From NCBI RefSeq assembly GCF_001544695.2, contig NZ_FCOM02000014.1, positions 95,193-159,192 on the forward strand: DNA of 64,000 nucleotides, read 5' to 3'. This stretch comes from Caballeronia arvi. Lineage in GTDB: Bacteria > Pseudomonadota > Gammaproteobacteria > Burkholderiales > Burkholderiaceae. The translations under genes were made by a program, and so were the position numbers. The first letter of the stretch is position 1. Each line of letters starts with the position of its first letter. Under the pieces are notes generated by a model. The model saw nothing but the letters and a program-made list of their open reading frames with translations. It had not been told where the DNA came from and searched no databases. Shown in pieces: positions 53,054-62,365 of the stretch.

Positions 53054-54922
53054 TTACTTCAGGAAGCCCGTGGAAATCCACGGAACAGCGGCCACGACGA
53101 TGAGACCCACGATCAGCGCCAGGATATAACCGATGATCGGCTTCATGCCTTCGTCGGGATGAATGCGGCTGACCGCGCACGCCGAGTAGTAGCCGACGCC
53201 GAACGGCGGCGCGAACAGGCCGACGCCCATCGAGAGAATCACGACCATCGCGTAATGCACGTCGTTGATGCCCATCTGCCGTGCGATCGGAAACATCAGC
53301 GGGCCGAACAGCACGATTGCGGGAATGCCTTCGAGCACGCTGCCGAGCACGATGAACACGAGGATCGATGCCGCCATGAACATCCAGCCGCCGCCGGGCA
53401 GCGCGGCCATTGCGCGTGCGAGCTGGCCCGAGAAACCCGATTGCGTGAGCGCCCACGCCATGCTCGTCGCCGCGCCGATGATCAGCAGGATCGCGCCGGA
53501 CAGTGCGGCGGTGTCGATCAGCATCGGCTTGAGACGCATCCATTCGAAGCGGCGATAGATCAGCAGGCCCGCAACAACCGCATACGCGATGCCGATGGTC
53601 GACACTTCCGTCGCCGTCGCGATGCCTTCGACCACTGCCGCGCGAATCACGAACGGCAACGCGAGCGCGGGCACGGCGATGGCGAGCTTGCGCAGAATCT
53701 CGCCGCGCGTCGCGCGCTTCACGTTCGACAGATCGTCCACGCGATAGCGCCACCACACGACTGCGCACAGCGTGATCGCGAGCACGATGCCTGGCAGCAT
53801 GCCGCCCGTGAACAGCGCGGAGATCGACACGCCCGTCACCGAGCCGAGTGTGATGAGCACGAGACTCGGCGGGATGGTTTCGGTCTGCGCGCCGGTCGCC
53901 GCGAGCAGCGCGACGAGATCGCCGGGCTTCGCGCCGCGTGCTTTCATCTCGGGGAACAGCACGGGTGCCACCGCTGCCATATCGGCGGCTTTCGAACCCG
54001 AGATGCCGGAGACGAGATACATCGCGCCGACGAGCACGTACGACAAACCGCCGCGCACGTGCCCGAGCAGGCTCGCGAGGAACGCGATCATCGCGGCGGC
54101 CATGCCGGTCATCTCGATCAGTTGCCCGAGGAACACGAACAGCGGCACGGACAGGAGAATCAGATGCGACATGCCTTCGTCCATGCGCCCGACCACGACG
54201 ACGAGCGGCGTGCTCGTCGTCAGCGCGAGATAGCCGAAGGTCGCAAGGCCGAACGAAAACGCGATCGGCACGCCCGAGAGCACGCACAACGCGACCAGCC
54301 CGACGAAGAAGATCAGCAGGTTCAGATTGCCGAGATCCTTCAGCACGGGACTCGCCGCGTAGAACGCGCCCGCGATGGCCGCGACCACGGCCAGCGCGCC
54401 GAGCACGAGCTTCCAGTCGCCGACGCGTGCGAGCCGCAGGCACGCGACGAGCAGCATCAGGCCCGAGCCGATCGGCAACGCGGCCGCGCGCCACGAGTTG
54501 GAGATGTCGAGCGCGGGCGTCGTGATGAACGCTTCGTCCTGGGCGAAGTCGAGGGCAGGGCCGATCACCATCGCGAGGAAGGCGAGCGGCGCGGCGATCG
54601 CGATGACATCGAGGAACGCGCGCATGCCCGGCGACGCCATGCCGACGAGCGCCGTCATCCGCATGTGCTCGCCGCGGCGCAACGCGACGACTGCGCCGAG
54701 CATCGCGAGCCAGAGGAACAGCATCGACGCGAGCTCGTCGGACCAGACGAGCGGCGTGTGCAGCGCATAGCGGCTCGTCACGCCCGCGAGCAGCACGACG
54801 ATCTCGGCCACGACCAGCAGCGCGGCCGGAATCTCGACGAGATGGCCGAGCACGTTATCGAGTTTCGCGGCGATGCTGCGCGGCGCCGGATGTGGAAGCG
54901 GGACCGTCTGCATAGTTTTCAT
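53054..54922 (-). CDS. TRAP transporter permease, fused DctQ-DctM
   Basis: This 622-residue membrane protein is a fusion: a small DctQ-like four-helix part (about 1-165) and a large DctM-like part (about 190-622) containing GVPIAFSFGLATFGYLA and GISGSKAADMAAVAPVLFPE. Together they form the sodium-driven channel for the binding protein encoded next to it. Its ATG overlaps the stop of the binding-protein gene by four bases (ATGA), so translation is coupled. Confidence 0.93.
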   Translation of the reverse strand: MKTMQTVPLPHPAPRSIAAKLDNVLGHLVEIPAALLVVAEIVVLLAGVTSRYALHTPLVWSDELASMLFLWLAMLGAVVALRRGEHMRMTALVGMASPGMRAFLDVIAIAAPLAFLAMVIGPALDFAQDEAFITTPALDISNSWRAAALPIGSGLMLLVACLRLARVGDWKLVLGALAVVAAIAGAFYAASPVLKDLGNLNLLIFFVGLVALCVLSGVPIAFSFGLATFGYLALTTSTPLVVVVGRMDEGMSHLILLSVPLFVFLGQLIEMTGMAAAMIAFLASLLGHVRGGLSYVLVGAMYLVSGISGSKAADMAAVAPVLFPEMKARGAKPGDLVALLAATGAQTETIPPSLVLITLGSVTGVSISALFTGGMLPGIVLAITLCAVVWWRYRVDDLSNVKRATRGEILRKLAIAVPALALPFVIRAAVVEGIATATEVSTIGIAYAVVAGLLIYRRFEWMRLKPMLIDTAALSGAILLIIGAATSMAWALTQSGFSGQLARAMAALPGGGWMFMAASILVFIVLGSVLEGIPAIVLFGPLMFPIARQMGINDVHYAMVVILSMGVGLFAPPFGVGYYSACAVSRIHPDEGMKPIIGYILALIVGLIVVAAVPWISTGFLK

Positions 54923-55959
54923 ACCAGTTTTCCGGTGTACTTCTCGAGCGTGCTCCAGGCCTGCTCGCCGTATTTCGCTTTCCAGTCGGTATAGAAGCTC
55001 GTCTTCTTCAGCGCGCCGCGGAACGCTTCACGGTCTACTTCGACGATGTTGATGCCCTTGCCCTTCAGGTCGGCGCGCAGGCTCACATTCAGCTTCGCGA
55101 TGTCGGCGCGCTGGTTCATGCCGGCCGCTTCGAATTCGCGCGTGACGATGGCGCGCATATCGGCGGGCAGCTTTTCCCACGCACGGCGATTGCCGAGGAT
55201 CCAGTACGCGTCCCACACGTGCGACGTGAGGCTGATGGACTTCTGCACTTCGTAGAGCTTCGCCGTCGCGATGATCGGCAACGGGTTTTCCTGACCTTCG
55301 ACGACGCCCGTCTGCAACGCGGAATACAGCTCGTTGAAGTTGATGGGCGCGGGGCCGGCTTCGAGCGACTTGAACAGCGACGTGAGCATCGGCGCCTGCG
55401 GCACGCGAATCTTGAAGCCCTTCAGATCGGCGGGCGTCTTCACGACGCGTGTCGACGAGCTCACTTGGCGGAAGCCGTTGTCCCACGGCTTCGATACGGC
55501 GATGATCCCCGACTTCTCGATCTGCTGGCGGACATAGCCGCCGAGATCGCCGTCCATCGCTTTCCACACGGCGTCGTAGTCGGGGAACGCGAAGCCCGTG
55601 TTGACGATGCCGGCGGCGGGCGTCAACGTCGCGAGAATCGACGAGGCCTGATTGAAGAACTCGACGCCGCCGCTGCGCACCTGCGAGAGCAGGTCGGTGT
55701 CGGAGCCGAGCTGGTTGGCGGGGAAGAGCTTGATGTCGAGCCGGCCGCCCGTGGCTTCGCGGATCTTGTCGCACGCCTGCTGTCCGCGAATGTTCACCGG
55801 ATGCGTCGGGTCTTGTCCCGTCGCGAACTTGTACGAGAACTCCGCAGCCGATGCGCGGCGCGTCGTGATCGCGAACAACGGAGCGGCCGCAGCGATGGTC
55901 GCGCCCGCCTTCAGGAACGTGCGCCGGTCGATGCCGCTGTCTTTGGTGCGAGTGGTCAT
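54919..55959 (-). CDS. TRAP transporter substrate-binding protein (DctP family)
   Basis: This 346-residue protein has a twin-arginine signal (DRRTFLKAG, then a hydrophobic run ending ASA) and the DctP fold, with the conserved arginine segment GFKIRVPQAP that contacts a carboxylate in this family, and NELYSALQTGVVEGQENP. It should bind an organic acid or sugar acid in the periplasm. AGGAG lies seven bases before the ATG at 55959. Its presence argues that the operon's substrate carries a carboxyl group, though neutral-sugar TRAP systems exist. Confidence 0.93.
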   Translation of the reverse strand: MTTRTKDSGIDRRTFLKAGATIAAAAPLFAITTRRASAAEFSYKFATGQDPTHPVNIRGQQACDKIREATGGRLDIKLFPANQLGSDTDLLSQVRSGGVEFFNQASSILATLTPAAGIVNTGFAFPDYDAVWKAMDGDLGGYVRQQIEKSGIIAVSKPWDNGFRQVSSSTRVVKTPADLKGFKIRVPQAPMLTSLFKSLEAGPAPINFNELYSALQTGVVEGQENPLPIIATAKLYEVQKSISLTSHVWDAYWILGNRRAWEKLPADMRAIVTREFEAAGMNQRADIAKLNVSLRADLKGKGINIVEVDREAFRGALKKTSFYTDWKAKYGEQAWSTLEKYTGKLV

Positions 55960-56029
55960 GGTGTGCTCCTCCAAACCTGGATGGTGTCGATATATATGTT
56001 GTTATCCGGTACCGCGCCTTACTTGTGAA

Positions 56030-56794
56030 TCAGCCGTGAATCAGCATGCCTCCGTTCACGTCGATGACGGCGCCGGTGATGTAGGACGAAATCGGCGCCG
56101 AGAGAAACAGGAACGCGCCCGCGACGTCATCGGGTACGCCGAGACGATTCAGCGGAATGCCCGCGAGAATCTCGACGCGCTTTTCGTCGCTGATCTTGCC
56201 CGCGTTGATATCGGTCTGGATGAGGCCCGGCGTCACGCAATTCACGCGGATACCGTCGATGCCGAACTCGCGCGCCATCGCCTTGGCGAGACCGAGCACG
56301 CCCGCTTTCGCGGCGGAATAGTGCGGGCCGCCGAGAATGCCGCCGCCGCGCTGCGCCGAGACCGACGACATGCAGCCGATCGAACCGCCGCCGTTGCGCT
56401 TCATCACCGGGACGACGGCCTGCGACAGATACAGCACGCCGCGCAGGTTCACATCGAGGATGCGGTCCCAGCTTTTCGCATCGATGTCGAGCAGCTTCGC
56501 GGCCTGCGTGATGCCCGCGTTGTTGATGAGAATGTCGATGGCGCCGAAGTCCGCGACGATGCGTTCCACGGCGGCATCGCACGCGGCGCGGTCGGTCACG
56601 TCGCAGACATAGCCGCGATGTTCCGCGCCGATGCTGCTGGCGGCTTCACGCGCGGCAGTTTCGTCGAGATCGAGAATGGCGACCTTCGCGCCGTGCTTCG
56701 CGAACATGCGCGCCGTCGCCATGCCGATCCCGCGCAGCGATGCTGCACCCGAGATGACGGCGATCTTGCCTTCGAGAAGACGCGACTCTGACAT
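56030..56794 (-). CDS. SDR-family oxidoreductase in the transketolase operon
   Basis: This 254-residue classical SDR has a glycine-rich SGAASLRGIG cofactor loop, NNAGITQAAKLL, a Ser in SSVSAQRGG, and YSAAKAG as the YxxxK motif. Relatives oxidise sugar alcohols or 3-hydroxyacyl compounds. It lies between the TRAP binding-protein gene (70-base gap) and the split transketolase C-subunit gene (36-base gap). In context it should oxidise the imported compound to a ketose or keto acid that transketolase can use. Confidence 0.87.
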   Translation of the reverse strand: MSESRLLEGKIAVISGAASLRGIGMATARMFAKHGAKVAILDLDETAAREAASSIGAEHRGYVCDVTDRAACDAAVERIVADFGAIDILINNAGITQAAKLLDIDAKSWDRILDVNLRGVLYLSQAVVPVMKRNGGGSIGCMSSVSAQRGGGILGGPHYSAAKAGVLGLAKAMAREFGIDGIRVNCVTPGLIQTDINAGKISDEKRVEILAGIPLNRLGVPDDVAGAFLFLSAPISSYITGAVIDVNGGMLIHG

Positions 56795-56830
56795 GATTTG
56801 ATTCTCCGAATGGTTGTGGTCGATGAAGGC

Positions 56831-57829
56831 TTAGCCGAGCCAGCCTTTGATGGTGTTGCACATCGCTTCGGTGGAAATGCCGTAGCGATCGTGCAAGGTG
56901 GGTAATGCGCCCGCGTCGAGAAACGCATCGGGCAGCGCGATCTGGCGGAACGCAGGCGTGACGCCTGCGCCGAGCAGCGTGCGCGCGACGCCTTCGCCGA
57001 GGCCGCCGATCGTCGTATGGTTTTCGGCGACGACGACCATGCGGCCGGTGCGCTTCGCTTCGCGCAGGATGGTTGCGGTGTCGAGCGGCTTGATCGTCGG
57101 GACGTGCAGCACGGCGACATCGACGTTGTCTTGCTGCAAGGCCTTCGCCGCTTCGAGCGAGCGCATCGTCATGATGCCGGTCGAGATCAGCAGCACGTCG
57201 TTGCCGTCGCGCAAAAGCTTGGCTTTGCCGAGCTCGAACTGATAGCCGTATTCGTCGAGCACGGCGGGCACATTGCCGCGCAACAGGCGCGCATACACAG
57301 GACCTTTGTGCGCGGCGATGGCCGGAACCATCTGCTCGATATCGAGCGCGTCGCACGGATCGATGACGGTCATGTTGGGCATCGCGCGCATCAGCGCGAG
57401 GTCTTCGGCGGCCTGATGGCTCGGACCGTAGCCGGTCGTGAGTCCCGGCAGCGCGGCGACGATCTTCACGTCGAGATTGTCTTCCGCGATCGTCTGATGG
57501 ATGAAGTCATAGGCGCGGCGCGTCGCAAAGACCGCATACGTCGTGACGAAGGGCTGCGCGCCTTCGTGCGCCATGCCTGCAGCCGCGCCCATCAGCAATT
57601 GCTCGGCCATGCCCATCTGGTAATAGCGCTCGGGAAATTCTTTGGCGAAGATATGCAGGTCCGTGTACTTGCCGAGGTCGGCCGTCATGCCGACGATATT
57701 CGTGTTCGTGCGCGCAAGCTCGACGAGTGCGTGGCCGAAGGGCGCGGAACGCGTGACCTGTCCTTCGCCCGCGATGGACGCGATCATCGCCGAGGTTTTC
57801 AGGCGCGGCTTCTTGTCGATGGTGCTCAT
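56831..57829 (-). CDS. Transketolase C-terminal subunit (split transketolase)
   Basis: This 332-residue protein covers the pyrimidine-binding and C-terminal domains of transketolase, with the catalytic Glu in MGMAEQLLMG and the loop ENHTTIGGLGEG. It must pair with the N-terminal subunit encoded immediately upstream; the two genes overlap by four bases (ATGA). Split transketolases are known in apulose-4-phosphate and sulfo-sugar catabolism as well as in central metabolism. The presence of a full-length transketolase in the same operon suggests a dedicated substrate. Confidence 0.92.
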   Translation of the reverse strand: MSTIDKKPRLKTSAMIASIAGEGQVTRSAPFGHALVELARTNTNIVGMTADLGKYTDLHIFAKEFPERYYQMGMAEQLLMGAAAGMAHEGAQPFVTTYAVFATRRAYDFIHQTIAEDNLDVKIVAALPGLTTGYGPSHQAAEDLALMRAMPNMTVIDPCDALDIEQMVPAIAAHKGPVYARLLRGNVPAVLDEYGYQFELGKAKLLRDGNDVLLISTGIMTMRSLEAAKALQQDNVDVAVLHVPTIKPLDTATILREAKRTGRMVVVAENHTTIGGLGEGVARTLLGAGVTPAFRQIALPDAFLDAGALPTLHDRYGISTEAMCNTIKGWLG

Positions 57830-58674
57830 GCTTGTCTCCCTTCTTCGAGTGCTTCCAGCGCGAGCTTCCATTCGTGCGGATCGACGCGAATGAAGTGATT
57901 CTTCTCGCGCTCTTCGAGGAAGGGCACGCCGCAGCCCATCTTCGTGTCGCACACGATGATGCGCGGCTTTGCGTCGGTGAGATTGCGCGCGTTGTCGAAG
58001 GCCTGCTTCACGGCGCGAATATCGTTGCCGTCGATGCGTTGCGTGTACCAGCCGAATGCTTCGAGCTTGTCGACGAGCGGCTCGAACGCCATGACCTGCG
58101 TCGACGGACCATCGGCCTGCTGGTTGTTCACATCGACGATGGCGATGAGGTTGTCGAGCTTCCAGTGCGCGGCGGACATCAGGCCCTCCCAGATCGCGCC
58201 TTCGTCGAGCTCGCCATCGGAGAAGAGCGTGTAGACGAAGGACTTCGAGCCTTTGCGTTTCAGGCCGAGGCATCTTCCAACAGCAATCGTCAGGCCTTGA
58301 CCGAGCGAGCCGCCGGACATTTCCATGCCGGGTGTGTAGCTCGCCATGCCCGACATCGGCAGACGGCTGTCGTCGCTGCCGTAGGTTTCGAGCTCGTCCT
58401 GCGGCAACACGCCCGCTTCGAACAGCGCGGCATAGAGCGCGATTGCGTAGTGACCGTTGGACAGCAGGAAGCGGTCGCGTTCTTCCCATGCGGGATCGTC
58501 GGGACGATGATTCATCGCGCCGAAGTAGGCGACGGCCAGTACATCTGCGATATCGAGTGCCTGGCCGATATAGCCCTGGCCTTGCACTTCACCCATCAGA
58601 AGCGCGTTGCGGCGAATGCGATACGCATGCTCCGCAAGTTGCGCGATGTCGTTGTTCACGCGTCTTGTCTCCAT
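57826..58674 (-). CDS. Transketolase N-terminal subunit (split transketolase)
   Basis: This 282-residue protein carries the thiamine diphosphate/Mg site (SDGELDEGAIWEG, then DVNNQQADG) and the family LSNGHYAIALYA segment. It is the first gene of the seven-gene operon that runs to 50030 and is divergent from a GcvA-like LysR gene. A four-base overlap couples it to its C-terminal partner. No other gene in the window supplies this half. Confidence 0.92.
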   Translation of the reverse strand: METRRVNNDIAQLAEHAYRIRRNALLMGEVQGQGYIGQALDIADVLAVAYFGAMNHRPDDPAWEERDRFLLSNGHYAIALYAALFEAGVLPQDELETYGSDDSRLPMSGMASYTPGMEMSGGSLGQGLTIAVGRCLGLKRKGSKSFVYTLFSDGELDEGAIWEGLMSAAHWKLDNLIAIVDVNNQQADGPSTQVMAFEPLVDKLEAFGWYTQRIDGNDIRAVKQAFDNARNLTDAKPRIIVCDTKMGCGVPFLEEREKNHFIRVDPHEWKLALEALEEGRQA

Positions 58675-58791
58675 CGTTTTATTGGCGGCCTGTCCGGCTC
58701 AGGGTATTCCCGCGAATCGGGCGGCCAGTGAGTAGGTATAAGCGTATTGATTTGCACAGTCGCGCTCAAACGAATTAAAGTGGCCCATCGT

Positions 58792-58804
58792 TGAATTCAA
58801 TTCA
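58792..58804. promoter_or_regulatory. Palindromic T-N11-A LysR box
   Basis: TGAATTCAATTCA is a perfect 6-bp inverted repeat about a central C and fits the LysR T-N11-A motif. It lies 13 bases before the LysR ATG and 117 bases before the operon start at 58674 on the other strand. Confidence 0.5.
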
Positions 58805-58817
58805 TGTAGACGCTGCA

Positions 58818-59705
58818 ATGCACAATCGTGTGACGCTCAAGTCGATACAGGCTTTCGAGGCTGCGGCGCGGCTCTCGTCTTTCGCGCTTGCAGCAGACGA
58901 ACTGTTCGTGACGCCGTCCGCGATCAGCCATCAGATCAAGCTTTTGGAAGAGCAGTTGAGCGTGCGGCTCTTTCATCGCGTGCATCGCGCGGTGATCCTG
59001 ACCGACAGCGGCCGGCACTACGCGGAAGAGATCGGCGCGGCGTTCGCGCGCATCGAGAAGGCGACGCGCGATATCGGGCGCGTCGCGAAGAGCGACATCC
59101 TCACCGTGCATTCGACGCCGAGCTTTGCCACGCAATGGCTGATGCCGCGGCTCGCGCGCTTTTCAGCGCGTCATGCCGATATCGATTTGCGGCTGAATGC
59201 GTCGAACGAACCCGTCGATCTGACGCGCGAATCGGTGGACATCGATTTGCGATACGGCGCGCGCCGACTGCAACCGGCGGGCACGCTGGTGCTCGATCTG
59301 CCGTCTGAAGTGATCGTGCCGCTGTGTTCGCCGACGCTGATGGAAAGCGAGCATCCGATCCGCACGGTCGCGGACCTGAAGCATCACACGCTGATCCACA
59401 GCGAGAATTGCCTCGTCGGATGGCGCGACTGGATGCGCCTGCATAGAAAGACGCCGCTCGATATTTCGCGCGGGCCGCGCTTCGATCGCTCGTTCATGGC
59501 GATCAGCGCGGCCGCTGACGGCGTCGGCGTATGTCTGGAAAGTCTGCTGCTCGTGCAACGCGAACTGGACACCGGAAAGCTCATCGCGCCGTTCGGCTTC
59601 GACGGCCTGAGCGTGAACGGATACACGCTGAACCTGCTGAAGTCGTCGGTGGATTTGCCGAAGGTGAAGAGCTTTCAGGACTGGCTCTTCGAGGAACTGG
59701 GCTAA
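58818..59705 (+). CDS. LysR-family regulator, GcvA-like, of the transketolase operon
   Basis: This 295-residue protein opens with LKSIQAFEAAARLSSFALAA and VTPSAISHQIKLLEE, the GcvA/AmpR subgroup, followed by an effector domain. The ATG at 58818 is preferred; a TTG at 58791 would place the palindrome inside the gene. It is divergent from the double-transketolase/TRAP operon (143-base gap), its probable target. It resembles the LysR encoded at 18475. Its stop abuts the stop of the small gene on the opposite strand. Confidence 0.9.
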   Translation: MHNRVTLKSIQAFEAAARLSSFALAADELFVTPSAISHQIKLLEEQLSVRLFHRVHRAVILTDSGRHYAEEIGAAFARIEKATRDIGRVAKSDILTVHSTPSFATQWLMPRLARFSARHADIDLRLNASNEPVDLTRESVDIDLRYGARRLQPAGTLVLDLPSEVIVPLCSPTLMESEHPIRTVADLKHHTLIHSENCLVGWRDWMRLHRKTPLDISRGPRFDRSFMAISAAADGVGVCLESLLLVQRELDTGKLIAPFGFDGLSVNGYTLNLLKSSVDLPKVKSFQDWLFEELG

Positions 59706-59966
59706 TCAGGCGTACGTCGCCGAATCGACATGCAGCTCCGCAACACAGTCGAGTTGCGCGAGCAGTGCGCTAGCCAGAGCCAATTGCGCGGGTAGCAAAT
59801 GCCTTGTCGCCATGACATCGGCCACCCGGCGACGCCAATAACACAGTGGCAGTACTGGCGTCACACATCGACTTTCGGCCCGCACCATCGTGCGCAGGTG
59901 AGCGAGGTCGGCGTCTGTATGCCGCAGATCGTACGCACTGTTCGGAAATAATCGTGAAGCTTTCAT
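59706..59966 (-). CDS. Small hypothetical protein (86 residues)
   Basis: An open frame begins ATG-Lys-Ala-Ser with AGGAG about 14 bases upstream and ends exactly where the LysR gene ends. The protein (MKASRLFPNSAYDLRHTDAD, then LLPAQLALASALLAQLDC) shows no domain I recognise. It has no clear membrane helix. Arg and Cys content are a little high, so a spurious frame is possible. Confidence 0.45.
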   Translation of the reverse strand: MKASRLFPNSAYDLRHTDADLAHLRTMVRAESRCVTPVLPLCYWRRRVADVMATRHLLPAQLALASALLAQLDCVAELHVDSATYA

Positions 59967-60103
59967 AACTCGAGTGGTCTCCTCGCGCCTAGGGTCTCCT
60001 CACGCCGTGTGAGCGGCTGTTTTCGCTAGATACGAGAGAGATGCGCGGACGGATGCACGCGCGTTGCCTTTCGCCTCGCGTTCATCGAAAAGCCGTCGAT
60101 AAC

Positions 60104-60841
60104 TCAGGTGGAATGCAACTGACCAGTTGCGAGCACCGGACCGGTCGGTGCGCCGGTCGGCGATCCGCCCGGCGGCTCTTCCGACACGGCGAGCACACCC
60201 TGCGCATTCATCTGAGCGATGATCTCGGGCGGCAGCGATAGCGTCGCGGGCTGATCGAACGGGAACACGCCGAGCGCGATCGGCTTGGCGTTCGGCGGGA
60301 TGAGCCACAGTTCCGTTGTGCGATTCGGCGGCACCGTTACGCGCACCGTGGGAGTGATGACGACACGAGCGCGCTGCAGATCGACGGTTGCAGTCCAGTG
60401 CACAAGGCCGTCCTTGCGCGCGATCGACGCGACGATGTATTCGCCGGGGACGGCTGCCGTCGTCGGGGCTTGCGCAGCGTGCCGCATCCAGACGAGGTTC
60501 GTGCCGAGCAGCGCGAGCGCGGCGACGCTCGCGCTCACCGCGAGCCATCGCCACAGGCTCAGGTTGTCCCACCAGCGCTTTCGTGCGAGCGGACCGGATC
60601 TTTGTGGCGTCATGAAGCCCAGATCGTGACGGATACGCGTCCACACGCGTTCGGGTGGTTCAATCGGGCGGATATCGTCCGCCAGCGGCGCGAGCCGTTG
60701 CTGCCATGCATCGAGCGTGCGCTGCAACGCAGGATCGCGCGACATGTCGGCTTCGAGTGCCGCGCGCGCTTGCGCATCCAGCACGCCGAGCGCGTACTCG
60801 GCACAGCGCAGATCGTCATCGTTCGCGGCGGGCGTGTTCAT
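60104..60841 (-). CDS. Anti-sigma factor, RskA-like
   Basis: This 245-residue protein has an N-terminal cytoplasmic zinc-less anti-sigma domain (DDDLRCAEYALGVLDAQARA), a single membrane helix at about 95-118 (LSLWRWLAVSASVAALALLG) and a periplasmic RskA-type domain with TTELWLIPPNAKPIALGVFP. It should hold the ECF sigma factor at the membrane until a periplasmic signal triggers release. Its ATG overlaps the sigma factor stop by four bases, coupling their synthesis. Confidence 0.9.
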   Translation of the reverse strand: MNTPAANDDDLRCAEYALGVLDAQARAALEADMSRDPALQRTLDAWQQRLAPLADDIRPIEPPERVWTRIRHDLGFMTPQRSGPLARKRWWDNLSLWRWLAVSASVAALALLGTNLVWMRHAAQAPTTAAVPGEYIVASIARKDGLVHWTATVDLQRARVVITPTVRVTVPPNRTTELWLIPPNAKPIALGVFPFDQPATLSLPPEIIAQMNAQGVLAVSEEPPGGSPTGAPTGPVLATGQLHST

Positions 60842-61443
60842 TCTTCGAGGCAGGTCTTGAGCTGCATCAGGCTGCGGCGAATCCAGCTTTTCATCGTGCC
60901 GAGCGGCACGGCGAGCCGTTGCGCCAGTTCGCCATAGGTCGCGCCGGTAAAGAACGCCTCGCGAATCACACGCTTCTGCTGCGGTTCAAGCCGATCCAGA
61001 CATTGTTCGAGCCGCCGCCGTTCCTCGTTCGACTCAGCGGCGACGGCGGGCGTCGGAGACTCGTCGACGATCTCGGGCGCATCGTTCTCGCCGAGCAGTT
61101 CGTCGCGATGCTGGCGCATGCGGTCGATCGTACGATTGCGCGCGAGCGTGGTAAGCCATGTCATGGCGCTGCCGCGCTCGGGATCGAACGTGTCCGCGCG
61201 ACGCCAGGCCGTGGCGAAGACCTCCTGCAGGAGGTCTTCGGCTTCACCGCGATCGTGGATCATGCGCACGATCACGCCGAACACACGAGGCGATGTCGCG
61301 CGATACAACTCGGCGAACGCGTTCTCGTCGCCGTTCGCGACATGCGCGAGCATCCGGTTCGTGCGCTCGCGACGCAGCCGGTCGGCGTCGTCGGAGAAGC
61401 GGGCGTCGAAGTTCCCGGTATTGCCTGAGGATATGTCCGTCAT
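60838..61443 (-). CDS. ECF RNA polymerase sigma factor (SigK/RpoE-like)
   Basis: This 201-residue sigma factor has region 2 (AFAELYRATSPRVFGVIVRM, GEAEDLLQEVFATAWRRA, MTWLTTLARNRTIDRMR) and region 4 (LEPQQKRVIREAFFTGATYG, VPLGTMKSWIRRSLMQLK). Its partner anti-sigma gene follows with a four-base overlap. Targets are unknown, but the OmpW gene just upstream on the same strand and the operon itself are candidates. An extended N-terminus of about 25 residues precedes region 2. Confidence 0.92.
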   Translation of the reverse strand: MTDISSGNTGNFDARFSDDADRLRRERTNRMLAHVANGDENAFAELYRATSPRVFGVIVRMIHDRGEAEDLLQEVFATAWRRADTFDPERGSAMTWLTTLARNRTIDRMRQHRDELLGENDAPEIVDESPTPAVAAESNEERRRLEQCLDRLEPQQKRVIREAFFTGATYGELAQRLAVPLGTMKSWIRRSLMQLKTCLEE

Positions 61444-61492
61444 GCACAGAATGAGCCGAACTGCGCTTCTGGCTGAGTATCTGGCGGACTAT

Positions 61493-61510
61493 AGCATCGC
61501 GTTCGATGCT
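61493..61510 (-). terminator. Hairpin after ompW
   Basis: AGCATCG, four-base loop, CGATGCT: a perfect 7-bp stem overlapping the ompW stop codon, in the 66-base gap before the sigma factor gene. It lacks a T-run. Confidence 0.4.
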
Positions 61511-62247
61511 CAGAACGTATAGCCCACCGACAGGAACGTCACGATCGGATCCAGCTTGAGCTTCGATTCGCTCTTGACCTGGCCGACGGACGAGTTCGTC
61601 GTGAGCGTCGCGCGCGCCGACAGCCACATGTACGACACCGAGAACGCCGCCGACCAGTGCTTGCTGAAGTTGTACGAGAGTCCCGCGTTCACGACCGGTG
61701 CAAAGGAACTGTTGATGTGCACGCTCGTCGGACCCGTCAGCGCCGTGCCGGTTTGCGGCGTATAGAGGAACGCGCCGTTCGCCATCTGCTGGCTGAGCTT
61801 CACGTCCGAGAACCACACATACGAGCCGCCCGCTCCGACATAAGGCCGGAACTTGCTCTGCGCACCCAGGAAGTAGTACTTGAGCAGCAGCGTCGGGCTC
61901 CATTCGCGAGCGGTGCCGAGTTCGCCTAAAGGCCCGAGCGTCCCTTCGCCATTGAGATGAAACTTCGGCGGCACGCCCGTGACCGCTTCGACGGCGATGT
62001 GATCCGTGACGAAGTACTGAAGCGTCAGGCCGAAGGTATCGGCATCGCTGACCGATGCGCTCGCGCCTTGTTTCGTGACCGTCTGGCCCAATGCGGTGAT
62101 GTTGAACGGGCCGCTAGAGTCCTGCGGTGCGAAGTGCATCCAGCCGGCACTGACCTGGACATCGCCCGCCGACTGCGCATGTGCGCCGCTTGCGCCGGCT
62201 ATGCCCAATGCCGTAAGGGCTGCGCATGCAATATGTTTCAGCTTCAT
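61510..62247 (-). CDS. ompW: OmpW-family outer membrane protein
   Basis: This 245-residue protein has a Sec signal peptide (cleavage near AHA, residue 24) and the OmpW eight-strand barrel pattern with GDVQVSAGWMHFAP, FRPYVGAGGSYVWFSD and the terminal aromatic residue in VGYTF. OmpW proteins form narrow hydrophobic channels in the outer membrane and can aid uptake of small hydrophobic compounds. The ATG at 62247 begins MKLKHIACAA, a proper signal; upstream codons are not family-like. Confidence 0.92.
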   Translation of the reverse strand: MKLKHIACAALTALGIAGASGAHAQSAGDVQVSAGWMHFAPQDSSGPFNITALGQTVTKQGASASVSDADTFGLTLQYFVTDHIAVEAVTGVPPKFHLNGEGTLGPLGELGTAREWSPTLLLKYYFLGAQSKFRPYVGAGGSYVWFSDVKLSQQMANGAFLYTPQTGTALTGPTSVHINSSFAPVVNAGLSYNFSKHWSAAFSVSYMWLSARATLTTNSSVGQVKSESKLKLDPIVTFLSVGYTF

Positions 62248-62365
62248 TTTTTCTCTTCTCGTTTCAGATATCAATCGGGTAGGGGCGAGCGCGTCCGCAT
62301 CGCCGGAGTCATGAAATCCGGGGCGATGGACGTGCAACAAGGGAAAGCAATTGAACCAGTGGTCT

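Noticed and set aside
51015..54994. Two plus-strand open frames of over 650 codons each, antisense to the transketolase and TRAP permease genes
   Set aside because: Composition is extremely Arg/His/Ala-rich and no start signals or domains are seen. The minus-strand genes carry complete family motifs.
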